38,563 nt of DNA from Spirochaetaceae bacterium (GTDB lineage Bacteria > Spirochaetota > Spirochaetia > Treponematales > Breznakiellaceae): the NCBI GenBank assembly GCA_031283755.1, contig JAITBE010000159.1, positions 1-38,563 on the forward strand, written 5' to 3'. Made by a program: the position numbers and the translations under genes. Below, one piece after another: positions 1-8,100 of this stretch; positions within the stretch are counted from its first letter, which is position 1; every line of letters starts with the position of its first letter. The notes under the pieces were generated by a model. It had not been told where the DNA came from, searched no databases, and saw only the letters and a list, made by a program, of their open reading frames with translations.

Positions 1-88
1 GCCCGCCGGCGGCGCACGGCGTGGGAAAAAAAAAGCCACGCCAAAGCGTGCGTAAAAAAAGGCCACGACCGTCTAGCCGCCGGCGGGC
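1..88. repeat. Inverted repeat with internal A/T-tract hairpins; likely terminator region of the minus-strand binding-protein gene
   Basis: A perfect 13-bp inverted repeat (GCCCGCCGGCGGC at 1-13, its complement at 76-88) encloses two more hairpin-forming stretches with A-tracts. Read on the minus strand, downstream of the binding-protein gene ending at 126, this gives GC-rich stems followed by runs of 7 and 9 T, which fits rho-independent termination. The outer repeat is unusually long for a simple terminator and may be a dispersed palindrome. No gene is visible in 1-125. Confidence 0.55.
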
Positions 89-125
89 AATTGCGCCCCG
101 GCCCGGCGGGAAGGCAGAACGCGGA

Positions 126-1403
126 TCAGTTACTGAGGATCTGATTCGCCCGAGTCATAAAACGGGTAACCGCGTCCGCGGAAGAAACGCTCTTGTTCAG
201 CACCTGTACGGTGGTATCCCTGAAAAGGGCGAGAATTTCGCCGGAAGCGGCGGGATCCGGGGGATCAATCACGCTGGAATTGGCCGCCGCCAGGGTAATA
301 AAGGCAAAAATCTTCTGATTTATGGGGTCAACTTTACCGGCAAGATAATCCCGTACATCTTCGGGAACCGGCACTCCCCGTTCCGCCATAAGGATGTCAT
401 TGGCCCCCTTGTCGTTTAAGAAGAAGTTGAAGACCCGGGCCGCCAGATCCGGATTTTCAGCATTGGCGGTGATAGTGAAAAACATCGAAGGCTTGAGGAA
501 GGTTCCGGACCGCGCCGCGTTGGGAATCGACGGGAAAAGGGCCAATTCTATGGGCCGGTTGGCGCCGTTGGCGGTAGCCACGAACTGGTTGCTCCAAACG
601 AATTGACACCAGGATTGGCCTTTGGAGAAGGGGTCCTCCTCTATGCTGACGGTGATAAAGGCCTGCTCGGCGGGAACCAGAGCGCCCGCGTTCAGAAGAC
701 GGAGCTGTAGATCCCAGAATTCCTTGAGCATGGAACCATCGGTAAAGCCCAAGCTTTTACCGTCGGCGGCATAGAAGGACTTCCCGGTCTGACGGATAAA
801 ATTGTCAAAACTCACCTTGGGATCAGTGGTGGAAAAGGGCAGGGTTTTGACTCCCGTTTTCTGGTAAACCGTCAGAGCGATGTTTTCAAAATCTTTCAGG
901 GTCCACCTGGTGCTGTCAAAGCTGACCCCGGCTTTGGCCAGAACCGCCGGATCATAGGCAATGCCAAAGGCGTTGGTCCCCAGGCTTATGGCGTAGAGTT
1001 TGCCGTTAAGCTTCCCCGCGGCCAGGACTGATTCGGGGATCCGGGAAACATTGATAGTACCATTCTGCGTATAGGGGGTCAGATCCTTGAGCTGATTCCT
1101 CCCTGCCCATTGCAGGATATAGGCGTAATCGTGCTGAATGAGATCCGGCAGGTTGCCGGCGGCCGCCTGGGTGTTGAGTTTATCCCAGTACCCTGCCCAG
1201 CCGGTGGTTTCTGTCTCAATAGTAACGCCGGGGTTCTGTCTCTGGTACAGTTCCACGGTCTTGATGGTCCGTTCGTCCCGAACTGTGTTCCCCCACCATG
1301 CCAGGCGCATGTAATTGTTTGCGGCGGCGCCGTCCCTTCCCCCTGTGCCAAAGGCAAATGCCGGAAAAAGTAAAACTGCCAGGATTAAACTGATCTTTTT
1401 CAT
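126..1403 (-). CDS. ABC transporter extracellular solute-binding protein (sugar family 1)
   Basis: A 425-aa periplasmic binding protein that should capture an oligosaccharide for the permeases at 4072-5841. The start at 1403 is chosen because GGGGGAA lies just upstream and it places a typical signal peptide (MKKISLILAVLLFPAFAFG) at the N-terminus; an in-frame ATG at 1454 would add 17 hydrophilic residues. The mature part has the family-1 pattern (LAWWGN near the start, a TETTGWAGYWDKL-type segment, FFLNDKGA near the end). There is no lipobox cysteine. The gene is divergent from the rest of the locus, which is unusual for a binding-protein gene. A consensus promoter (1491-1519) and three TGTATACA-type sites lie directly upstream, so repression by the local GntR protein is likely. 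The exact sugar cannot be read from sequence; a uronate oligosaccharide is inferred from KduI and the GH105-like enzyme. Confidence 0.88.
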   Translation of the reverse strand: MKKISLILAVLLFPAFAFGTGGRDGAAANNYMRLAWWGNTVRDERTIKTVELYQRQNPGVTIETETTGWAGYWDKLNTQAAAGNLPDLIQHDYAYILQWAGRNQLKDLTPYTQNGTINVSRIPESVLAAGKLNGKLYAISLGTNAFGIAYDPAVLAKAGVSFDSTRWTLKDFENIALTVYQKTGVKTLPFSTTDPKVSFDNFIRQTGKSFYAADGKSLGFTDGSMLKEFWDLQLRLLNAGALVPAEQAFITVSIEEDPFSKGQSWCQFVWSNQFVATANGANRPIELALFPSIPNAARSGTFLKPSMFFTITANAENPDLAARVFNFFLNDKGANDILMAERGVPVPEDVRDYLAGKVDPINQKIFAFITLAAANSSVIDPPDPAASGEILALFRDTTVQVLNKSVSSADAVTRFMTRANQILSN

Positions 1404-1445
1404 ATTCTTCCCCCTGTTCTTTCCGTTTCCACGGTTATTTAAGTA

Positions 1446-1491
1446 AGTATACAAAAATAGTGTTTGTATACATAATGGTGATTTGAATACA
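1446..1491. promoter_or_regulatory. Operator array: three TGTATACA-type palindromes with 19-bp phasing
   Basis: AGTATACA (1446-1453), TGTATACA (1465-1472) and TGAATACA (1484-1491) have centres exactly 19 bp apart. The GTATAC core agrees with the known FadR-subfamily GntR consensus (tnGTnnnACna). The array covers the predicted transcription start of the minus-strand binding-protein gene and touches its -10 box, as expected for a repressor site. The same 8-mer recurs in front of gntR and of the kinase. Confidence 0.7.
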
Positions 1492-1519
1492 TTATATGTT
1501 TGTTTATTTAATCTGTCAA
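1491..1519 (-). promoter_or_regulatory. Consensus sigma-70 promoter of the solute-binding protein gene
   Basis: On the minus strand TTGACA (1519-1514) and TATAAT (1496-1491) are separated by 17 bp. Both hexamers match the consensus perfectly, so the promoter should be strong unless repressed. The predicted start, near 1484, lies within the operator array. Confidence 0.8.
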
Positions 1520-1535
1520 TAAAAATTCAAAAGTC

Positions 1536-1564
1536 TTTACATTCCTTTTAAAGTCTTTTATACT
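1536..1564 (+). promoter_or_regulatory. Sigma-70-type promoter of the TIM-barrel gene; transcript possibly leaderless
   Basis: TTTACA (1536-1541) and TATACT (1559-1564) are spaced by 17 bp. Transcription would start about 7 nt after the -10 box, at or next to the ATG at 1571, leaving no room for a ribosome binding site. Confidence 0.6.
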
Positions 1565-1570
1565 GATTTT

Positions 1571-2440
1571 ATGTTAAGGATAGGCCTTAGGGCCCATGAT
1601 TACGGCAGCCTTCCCCCGGCGGAGCTGGCCCAAACCATTGCCGCTTACGGAGTAGAATCCGTACAGCTTGCCCTGTCAAAAGCCCTTTCCCGCCCTCCGG
1701 CGGCGGGATCCCTCAGCCCCGGTTACGCCCGGAGTCTTCGGAGGGCCTTTGAGGAAAAGGGGATCGCCATTGCGGTTCTTGGCTGTTATATCAATCCGGT
1801 ACATCCCGGCCGGGACGAACGGGAGCGAGGCCTCCGGCTGTTTGAAGAACACCTGCGCTTCTCCCGGGACTTCGGCTGTTCCCTGGTGGGGACTGAAACA
1901 GGTTCCTGTAATCCCGACTGCTCCTGGCATCCGGATACAAAAAAGCGGGAAACCTTCGACCTTTTCTGTGCGTCCCTGGAGCGGCTCCTTAATACCGCGG
2001 AAAAATGCGGTTCCATGGTGGGGATAGAGGCGGTAGCGGATCGCCATACCCTTTCTTCAATCGAATTGATGGAAAAACTCATTGAGCGCTTTCCGTCGCC
2101 CGCCCTGGCTTTTATTTACGATCCCGTGAACCTCATTCCCGGCGGCGGCCTTTCCCAAGGCCAGGAGGAATTTTTCAGGGAGGCCCTGGATACCCTGGGG
2201 AGCAGGATCATGGCCGTACACCTCAAGGACTTCAGGATGGAGGGCGGGAAAAAAACCGGGGACCTTCCGGCGGGGACCGGAGAGCTGGACTGGCCCTGCC
2301 TGTTAAAGCTCCTCATGGAAAAAAAGCCCGGCGTTGACCTCCTCCTTGAAAACAGCGGCCCCGTGACGGGCCGGGGATGCGTTGCCTTTCTTAGGGAAAC
2401 TGCCGCGAAAATCATTGACAAAAAATCAGAGGAGATATAG
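1571..2440 (+). CDS. Sugar phosphate isomerase/epimerase family protein (AP_endonuc_2 TIM barrel)
   Basis: A 289-aa TIM-barrel protein of the xylose-isomerase-like family, which isomerises or epimerises sugars or keto-acids at a divalent metal. The probable metal ligands are visible in the usual order: E153 (GIEAV), D184 (IYDPVN), H217 (VHLKD) and E260 (LLLENSG). No signal peptide, so cytoplasmic. The start at 1571 fits the family N-terminus (MLRIGLRAHDYG) but has no Shine-Dalgarno sequence, and the promoter lies directly against it. It is first in a run that continues with gntR, kduI, two permeases and the hydrolase. In this context it probably handles a uronate-derived keto-sugar, but the substrate is not deducible. 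Confidence 0.85.
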   Translation: MLRIGLRAHDYGSLPPAELAQTIAAYGVESVQLALSKALSRPPAAGSLSPGYARSLRRAFEEKGIAIAVLGCYINPVHPGRDERERGLRLFEEHLRFSRDFGCSLVGTETGSCNPDCSWHPDTKKRETFDLFCASLERLLNTAEKCGSMVGIEAVADRHTLSSIELMEKLIERFPSPALAFIYDPVNLIPGGGLSQGQEEFFREALDTLGSRIMAVHLKDFRMEGGKKTGDLPAGTGELDWPCLLKLLMEKKPGVDLLLENSGPVTGRGCVAFLRETAAKIIDKKSEEI

Positions 2441-2442
2441 GT

Positions 2443-2469
2443 TGTATACATATATCGATTTTGTATACA
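2443..2469. promoter_or_regulatory. Operator pair: two TGTATACA palindromes with 19-bp phasing upstream of gntR
   Basis: Perfect TGTATACA at 2443-2450 and 2462-2469, centres 19 bp apart as in the array at 1446-1491. They lie in the 47-bp gap between the TIM-barrel gene and the ATG of gntR. A TTGACA (2415-2420) inside the end of the preceding gene could serve a promoter whose -10 region overlaps the first site. Autoregulation by the GntR protein is the simplest reading. Confidence 0.7.
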
Positions 2470-2487
2470 TTTAACCTTGAGGAAGCC

Positions 2488-3192
2488 ATGGCCGACGCGC
2501 TGACCGCTGTTCCGCAGCAACAGGACAATGTTAAAACTATTTACACCACCCTCAAAAGGGAGATCCTCAACCTGACTATTCCACCGGGGACGGTAATATC
2601 GGAAAGCGAAATCTGCGGCCGCTTTTCCGTTTCCCGCACGCCGGTGCGGAGCGTTTTTCAGCGTCTTTCCGATATGCGTCTCATAGAAATCGTGCCCTAC
2701 CGGGAGACCAGGATCAGCCTTATAAACCTTCATCAGATAAAACAGATGATCTATATGCGGATCGCCATTGAGTCAAAGGTAGTCCGGGACTTTATCGACC
2801 TCAACGACAGCCTGTTGATGGAAAAGCTGCGGTATTTTCTACGCAAACAGAGGGTGTTTCTTGGCACCGATTTTACCCCCCAGGATTTTTACAACGAAGA
2901 TTCGGCCTTTCACCGGATATGGTTCAGCGCCATGGACATGGATTTTCTGTGGCGGAAGATCCAGCACGCCCAGGTGCATTACACCCGTTTCAGGATGCTG
3001 GACATTGTGAGGGTGCGGAATTTCAAGGTCATAGTCAAGGAACACGAACAGATTTTTTCGATTATTGAACATAAAAAAAAGGATGAGGTGGAACCTTTTT
3101 TCACCAAACATTTCAACGGCGGTATACGGCGGCTGGGAAAGCGGATCTATACCGAATATGCGGCTTATTTTGAAAAGACGGCTGACACCTGA
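2488..3192 (+). CDS. GntR family (FadR subfamily, FCD domain) transcriptional regulator
   Basis: A 234-aa regulator with an N-terminal winged helix (about residues 14-78, with ISESEICGRFSVSRTPVRSVFQRL as the helix-turn-helix part) and a C-terminal all-helical FCD ligand domain (about 86-215). D138, H142, H186 and H208 sit where FCD proteins carry their metal-binding Asp/His set. The ATG at 2488 is preferred over the upstream TTG at 2461 because GAGG lies 5 nt before it and the TTG falls inside an operator. The position in a uronate locus, and FadR-type palindromes in front of its own gene and the divergent binding-protein gene, suggest a repressor released by a uronate pathway intermediate. 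The effector is not known. Confidence 0.92.
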   Translation: MADALTAVPQQQDNVKTIYTTLKREILNLTIPPGTVISESEICGRFSVSRTPVRSVFQRLSDMRLIEIVPYRETRISLINLHQIKQMIYMRIAIESKVVRDFIDLNDSLLMEKLRYFLRKQRVFLGTDFTPQDFYNEDSAFHRIWFSAMDMDFLWRKIQHAQVHYTRFRMLDIVRVRNFKVIVKEHEQIFSIIEHKKKDEVEPFFTKHFNGGIRRLGKRIYTEYAAYFEKTADT

Positions 3193-3227
3193 ATAGTCCG
3201 GGCAGCCGGTTCAAAAAGGAGGTGTCC

Positions 3228-4064
3228 ATGATATTAGAAAAACGCTACACCGAACATCCTGAGGATGTAAAACGCTATGATACCGCGGCTTTGCGCGCCC
3301 ATTTTCTCTTTGACAAGGTTTTTGTTCCCGACGAGATAAGCCTTTGCTATACCCATACCGACCGGGTAGTCTTCGGCGGGGCGTCTCCGGTTAGAAAGGA
3401 ACTTGTCCTTGAAGGCGGAAAGGATTTCGGCAGCGATGTTTTCCTGGATCGCCGGGAACTCGGCATTATCTGTATTGCCGGGAAAGGCAGGGTAAAGGCC
3501 GGGGACCTGAACTATGACATGAAAAAAGGCGACGGCCTCTACATCGGCAAGGGGGTACGGGATGTGTCGTTCTCTTCCCTGGACCCGGCGGATCCGCCAA
3601 GATTCTACATGGCCAGCGCCCCGGCCCATAGGGCCTATCCCGCGGTGTTTATCCCCATTGAAAAGGCGAACCCCCGGAAACTCGGCGATCAGGCTAACGT
3701 AAATGTCCGTACCATCTACCAGTACGTACATCCCGCGGTTTGTCAAAGCTGCCAACTGGTAATGGGAATGACTATTCTGGAAAAAGGATCGGTGTGGAAT
3801 ACCATGCCCTGTCATACCCATGAGCGGCGTATGGAGGTTTATTTTTACTTCGACATCGATCCCGGCGCCGTGGTTTTCCATATGCACGGCGAACCCGGGG
3901 AGACCCGGCACCTGGTACTTCGAAACGAGGATTCGGTTATCTCCCCCTCCTGGTCGATTCACACGGGGGTGGGGACTGCTTCGTACACCTTTATTTGGGC
4001 CATGGCCGGGGAAAATCAGACCTTTGACGATATGGATGTGGTACCGGCGGTGGATCTGCGATAG
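3228..4064 (+). CDS. kduI: 5-dehydro-4-deoxy-D-glucuronate isomerase (4-deoxy-L-threo-5-hexosulose-uronate ketol-isomerase)
   Basis: KduI converts 5-keto-4-deoxyuronate, the product of cleaving unsaturated uronides, into 2,5-diketo-3-deoxygluconate in the cytoplasm. The 278-aa length equals that of E. coli KduI. The metal ligands H196, H198, E203 and H245 fall at the same residue numbers; they lie in MPCHTHERRMEVYFYFD and SPSWSIHTGVGT, and the C-terminus reads GENQTFDDMDVVPAVDLR. The ATG at 3228 follows AAGGAGG; a GTG two codons upstream overlaps that site and is unlikely. The gene is followed 8 nt later by the permease genes. KduD, which uses its product, is not in this window, so the pathway must be completed elsewhere. 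Confidence 0.97.
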   Translation: MILEKRYTEHPEDVKRYDTAALRAHFLFDKVFVPDEISLCYTHTDRVVFGGASPVRKELVLEGGKDFGSDVFLDRRELGIICIAGKGRVKAGDLNYDMKKGDGLYIGKGVRDVSFSSLDPADPPRFYMASAPAHRAYPAVFIPIEKANPRKLGDQANVNVRTIYQYVHPAVCQSCQLVMGMTILEKGSVWNTMPCHTHERRMEVYFYFDIDPGAVVFHMHGEPGETRHLVLRNEDSVISPSWSIHTGVGTASYTFIWAMAGENQTFDDMDVVPAVDLR

Positions 4065-4071
4065 GAGGTAG

Positions 4072-4974
4072 ATGATGATCTATACCACGGCGAAACGGCG
4101 TCTCCATGAAGATATTGCGGGTTACGCCTTTATCAGTCCCTGGCTCGCGGGTTTTTTTGCCTTTGCCATATTCCCCATACTCATTTCTCTCTACTATTCC
4201 TTTACCGATTACGACATCCTGGCAACTCCGGTCTTTTCGGGATTAAAAAATTTCAGGCGTATGCTGGGGGATGAACTGTTCTGGAAATCCCTGGGGGTTA
4301 CCTTCTATTACGCCTTTGTTTCGGTTCCGGCGCGGCTCGTCTTTGCTTTCTTTGTGGCCCTCGTTTTCCGCAGGACCTCCCGCATGATCCGGCTCTACCA
4401 GGCGGTGTACTACCTTCCCTCCATTGTGGGGGGGAGTATTGCCATTGCGGTGATGTGGCGCAGGCTTTTTATGTCCGACGGCGCCCTCAACGCCGCCTTG
4501 GCCTTTGTCGGCATTGATTCCACTATCAGTTGGATAGGCCGGCCTGATACGGCCATCTGGACCCTCATTATCCTCGCGGTATGGCAATTCGGTTCTTCCA
4601 TGCTCATCTTCCTGGCGGGCCTGCGGCAGATCCCGGTAACCTATTATGAAGCCGCCTCCATTGACGGGGCAGGGCCCTTCAGGCAGTTTCTCAATATTAC
4701 CCTGCCGCAGATGACATCGGTGATCTTCTTCAATTTGATCATGCAGCTTATCAACGGGTTTACGGTGTTTACCCAGGCATTTGTGGTCTCAGGCGGTTCC
4801 GGGGACCCCCAGTATTCGACCCTCGTATACGCTCTGTATCTTTACCAGCGGGCGTTCAAATATTTTAACATGGGATACGGCTCCGCTATGGCCTGGGTAC
4901 TGGTTTTGATCATTGCCCTTTTTACGGGGCTCATCTTCAAAACATCCGGCAAATGGGTATTTTACGAATCCTAG
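4072..4974 (+). CDS. ABC transporter permease, MalF/UgpA type
   Basis: A 300-aa inner-membrane subunit of a carbohydrate ABC importer with about six membrane segments (first near residues 18-40, IFPILISLYYSFTDYDI). The EAA loop that contacts the ATPase is visible as YYEAASIDGAGPFRQFLNITLPQM. GGAGG ends 3 nt before the first ATG (4072) and 6 nt before the second (4075), so either could be used. It follows kduI closely and precedes the second permease by 9 nt, consistent with one operon. It should pair with that permease and the divergent binding protein. No ATP-binding gene is in the locus, as is common for this family, which shares an MsmK/UgpC-type ATPase. Confidence 0.93.
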   Translation: MMIYTTAKRRLHEDIAGYAFISPWLAGFFAFAIFPILISLYYSFTDYDILATPVFSGLKNFRRMLGDELFWKSLGVTFYYAFVSVPARLVFAFFVALVFRRTSRMIRLYQAVYYLPSIVGGSIAIAVMWRRLFMSDGALNAALAFVGIDSTISWIGRPDTAIWTLIILAVWQFGSSMLIFLAGLRQIPVTYYEAASIDGAGPFRQFLNITLPQMTSVIFFNLIMQLINGFTVFTQAFVVSGGSGDPQYSTLVYALYLYQRAFKYFNMGYGSAMAWVLVLIIALFTGLIFKTSGKWVFYES

Positions 4975-4983
4975 GGGTAAACC

Positions 4984-5841
4984 ATGACCAATGTTCAAAA
5001 AAGAAAACTGGGTCTGTTGTTGAACAACATCGCTTTTCACTGCGGTGTAATTATCCTGGGTTTTTTTATGCTCTACCCTATATTGTGGATGATCTCAAAC
5101 TCTTTTAAGGAATCCCGGGAGATTTTTAATTCGGTTTCCCTTATCCCCCGGAATTTCAGGTTCGATAATTACCTGCGGGGCTGGAAGTACAACAACGCTA
5201 CCACTTTTGCCGTGTTTTTCGGTAATTCATTTTTTTACACGATTCTTTCGACCATGGGGGCGGTATTGTCTTCGGCGCTGGTAGCCTATGGGTTCGCCCG
5301 GATCCATTTTAGGGGGAACGGCTTCTGGTATAGCTGCATGTTCCTGACTCTTATGCTGCCCTACCAGGTAGTAATGGTGCCCCAGTTTATTATTTTTCAG
5401 AAAATAGGCTGGGTAAACACCTTTTTGCCCCTCATCGTCCCCCAGTTTTGCGGCCAGGCTTTTTTTATCTTTTTGATGGTCCAGTTTATCAAGGGCATTC
5501 CGGCGGATCTTGACCACTCGGCCATGATAGACGGCTGCAATAAATTCACGATCCTTGCGCGGATCATCTTTCCCCTGATAAAACCGGCGATCATCACCTC
5601 CATGATTTTTAGTTTTTACTGGCGCTGGGATGACTTTCTGGGGCCCCTTCTTTATCTGAACCGGCCCCGCAGTTTTACCGTTTCCCTGGCCCTGCGGATG
5701 TTCAGTGATCCCATGACTTCCACCGACTGGGGCGCCATCTTTGCCATGGGAACCCTTTCGCTGATCCCGGTTTTCGCCATATTTATTATCTTTCAGAAGT
5801 ACATTGTACAGGGCCTTGTTACATCGGGCCTTAAGGGTTGA
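4984..5841 (+). CDS. ABC transporter permease, MalG/UgpE type
   Basis: A 285-aa second permease of the carbohydrate importer. It has the family N-terminus (FFMLYPILWMISNSFKESREIF), about six membrane segments and the EAA motif ADLDHSAMIDGCNKFTILARIIFPL; the motif is degenerate, with DHSA in place of EEAA. It ends YIVQGLVTSGLKG, the typical MalG-type C-terminus. The stop codon is directly followed by the ATG of the hydrolase gene, so the two are probably translationally coupled. The substrate is inferred from context to be an oligosaccharide containing uronic acid. Confidence 0.93.
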   Translation: MTNVQKRKLGLLLNNIAFHCGVIILGFFMLYPILWMISNSFKESREIFNSVSLIPRNFRFDNYLRGWKYNNATTFAVFFGNSFFYTILSTMGAVLSSALVAYGFARIHFRGNGFWYSCMFLTLMLPYQVVMVPQFIIFQKIGWVNTFLPLIVPQFCGQAFFIFLMVQFIKGIPADLDHSAMIDGCNKFTILARIIFPLIKPAIITSMIFSFYWRWDDFLGPLLYLNRPRSFTVSLALRMFSDPMTSTDWGAIFAMGTLSLIPVFAIFIIFQKYIVQGLVTSGLKG

Positions 5842-8031
5842 ATGATGGATCGGTATTTTGATGAGGCCGAATCAATCGGCAGGCGCAGCGGCGGGGACAT
5901 CGAAAGGACCTTGACAACTATTGCCGGCCGTTATATTTGCGCCAATCCGCCCTATCCGTATACGGCCCGGCCCTTTACCACCCGGGGTTTAGTCCGGAAC
6001 CGGGATTCCCGTTACGAAGCTGATTTTTCCTCGATTTTCCCCCAAGCGCCCCCCGGTTCTTTGGTGTATGCCTGGGGGAAGTACCCGGCGGAAACCGGGG
6101 GCACGATTCTTTTTACGCTGATACCCCGGGGGCCCGCCAAACTTTGGATGAACGGCGAGGAAATCTATGGTACCGACTTTCGGGCGGAGCGGTATGACCA
6201 TAATCCGGTCTCCCTTACCCTGCCGGTGAAAAAGGGCTGGAATCACCTGGTGCTGCGCTTTACCCGCACCAAGGCGGGGTTCGGCGGCGAATTCGGCGCA
6301 TGGCTGGGGAAACTGGCGTACTATTTTTACCGCGGGACTTCATCCTTCCCCGGTATTGAGGGTTTTGATTACACCCCGCCCCTGGCGGAATCCCTGGCGG
6401 ACCTTTCCCCCGAATTTTTGTCAGCCCGCTGTTTTCCCCTGCCTGCGTGGAAGGCAGAAGAAACGGATGTTGGTGTTTTCGGCCGTATATTCGGCAAGGC
6501 GCCGGGGAAACACGCCCTGGCCCGGACTTCAGTGGAGGCCCTTATTGGCGCCCCCTGCGTTATCCGGGGGAGGCATGAAGGAAGATGCGTGTTCTTTATG
6601 AATGGTGAAAAGGTCTTTGAAAAAGAAGGTTCCGGCGTCTATGAAGCAAAGGCTCATCTTGCGCCGGGGAAGAATCAGATTGCGGTGATAAGCGAAGGCC
6701 CCGCAGCCGGAGCCTGGGACTTTTCAATTGACCGCGTCTTTACCCAAGCGGACCGGGGAACGGAACTTTCTCTGGCGAACCCCTTTTGGAGGGAGGGCGG
6801 TTTTTTCCCCTGGCTTTATGCCGGTCTTTTCGAGATGACCCCTAAAGAGGCGCTGCTTCCCTTCGATCCGGATCTTTTGGTGGGGGAAGGGGACGAAAAG
6901 ACCTGGTGGCGCCTGGACCTCCCCGGGGGCTGGGCGCGGCTTTACAACGACAACCCCCTCTACGGCCATTGGAACTACCCCCTGGGGGTTACCCTCTACG
7001 GCCTTGTGGAAACAGCCCGTTACTTTGAGAAAAAAGGCTTGCCATGTACCGCGGGTTCTTATGTTTCAAACCACCTGCGCCAGTCCCTGCGTACCCTGGA
7101 TTACGCCCTTTTTGACCGGGATCATTTTGGGGGGTCTTCGGCGGTACACCACCTCTTAACGTCTATCGACAGCCTGGACGACTGCGGTTCCTTTGGCGCT
7201 CTGGTTCTGGAAGCTGCCCGGGACCGGGACCTGGGGGATTATCGCCGGGCGGTGGAATTTGCCGGCGATTTTATCCTCCGCCGCCAGGACAGGCTGGAAG
7301 ACGGTACTTTTTTCCGCAAGAACCTCATGCACCATTTCCACAACGGCACCCTCTGGGCCGATGACCTCTACATGAGCGTTCCCTTTCTCTGCCGTTACGC
7401 CGCTTATAAAAAAGACCCTTCGATCCTCGACGACGCGGTTTCCCAGTTCGAAGGGTTTAAAAAACTTCTGTACCTGGAAGATGAAAAACTCATGGCCCAT
7501 GTCTACGACTTTAAGCGGAAGATGAACACCGGCATACCCTGGGGCCGGGGAAACGGCTGGACGGTTTTTTCCCTTTCCGAACTCCTCCTGGCGCTGCCCG
7601 AGGACCATCCCCGGCGGGACTTTTTGCTCATGTTTTTCCGGGACCTCTGCGCCGGTTTTCTTGCCTGCCAGGATGAAAAGGGCCTGTGGCATCAGGTTCT
7701 CAATATGCCCGCGTCATATCCGGAAACCTCCTGTACCGCCATGTTCATCTGCGCTTTTTCCCGGGGAATCCGCCGTCGCTGGCTGGAAGATGCGGCGCCC
7801 TACCGTGAAGCCGCGGAAAAGGCTTGGAAAGCCCTGGAATATTACGCGATTGACCATGCCGGCAATATCCACGGCGTCTGCCAGGGCTCAGAGTTTGCCT
7901 TTAACCCGCGGTATTACGCGGAACACCTCCTGCCCCGGCTCAACGATACCCATGGTATCGGTATAGTACTCCTTGCCGGCACGGAAATTCTCAAATTACG
8001 GGGGACAAATCCCCTTCCCGCGGCCGATTAA
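5842..8031 (+). CDS. GH88/GH105 family unsaturated glycuronyl hydrolase with N-terminal beta-rich extension
   Basis: A 729-aa protein, about twice the length of a usual GH105 enzyme (roughly 370-400 aa). The C-terminal part, from about residue 350, is an (alpha/alpha)6 barrel with the family marks WADDLYMSVPFL (505-516, with candidate catalytic Asp507/508), WGRGNGW (567-573) and ETSCTAMF (628-635). These enzymes hydrate the 4,5-double bond of terminal unsaturated uronic acids left by lyases, releasing the substrate of KduI. Residues 1 to about 340 are Gly/Pro- and aromatic-rich and look like one or two beta-sandwich modules (FTLIPRGPAKLWMNGEE, CVFFMNGEKVF). No signal peptide is visible, so the enzyme is probably cytoplasmic and acts on imported oligosaccharides. 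Start: ATG-ATG directly after the permease stop with a weak site, hence likely coupling. Confidence 0.85.
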   Translation: MMDRYFDEAESIGRRSGGDIERTLTTIAGRYICANPPYPYTARPFTTRGLVRNRDSRYEADFSSIFPQAPPGSLVYAWGKYPAETGGTILFTLIPRGPAKLWMNGEEIYGTDFRAERYDHNPVSLTLPVKKGWNHLVLRFTRTKAGFGGEFGAWLGKLAYYFYRGTSSFPGIEGFDYTPPLAESLADLSPEFLSARCFPLPAWKAEETDVGVFGRIFGKAPGKHALARTSVEALIGAPCVIRGRHEGRCVFFMNGEKVFEKEGSGVYEAKAHLAPGKNQIAVISEGPAAGAWDFSIDRVFTQADRGTELSLANPFWREGGFFPWLYAGLFEMTPKEALLPFDPDLLVGEGDEKTWWRLDLPGGWARLYNDNPLYGHWNYPLGVTLYGLVETARYFEKKGLPCTAGSYVSNHLRQSLRTLDYALFDRDHFGGSSAVHHLLTSIDSLDDCGSFGALVLEAARDRDLGDYRRAVEFAGDFILRRQDRLEDGTFFRKNLMHHFHNGTLWADDLYMSVPFLCRYAAYKKDPSILDDAVSQFEGFKKLLYLEDEKLMAHVYDFKRKMNTGIPWGRGNGWTVFSLSELLLALPEDHPRRDFLLMFFRDLCAGFLACQDEKGLWHQVLNMPASYPETSCTAMFICAFSRGIRRRWLEDAAPYREAAEKAWKALEYYAIDHAGNIHGVCQGSEFAFNPRYYAEHLLPRLNDTHGIGIVLLAGTEILKLRGTNPLPAAD

Positions 8032-8100
8032 TTTAGCCCTGCCCAGGGCGTTTAATTTAAGGGTATCCCAGAAACCTTGATTGGAAGGCCTGGTCCATAC

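Noticed and set aside
2116-2733. Long open frame on the minus strand (205 codons)
   Set aside because: It runs antisense across the end of the TIM-barrel gene, the operator pair and the start of gntR, all better supported; its translation is Arg/Pro-rich without domains.
4825-5963. GTATAC sites inside the permease (4825-4830) and hydrolase (5958-5963) genes
   Set aside because: They lack the flanking T and A of TGTATACA, stand alone and lie in coding sequence, so they are probably chance.
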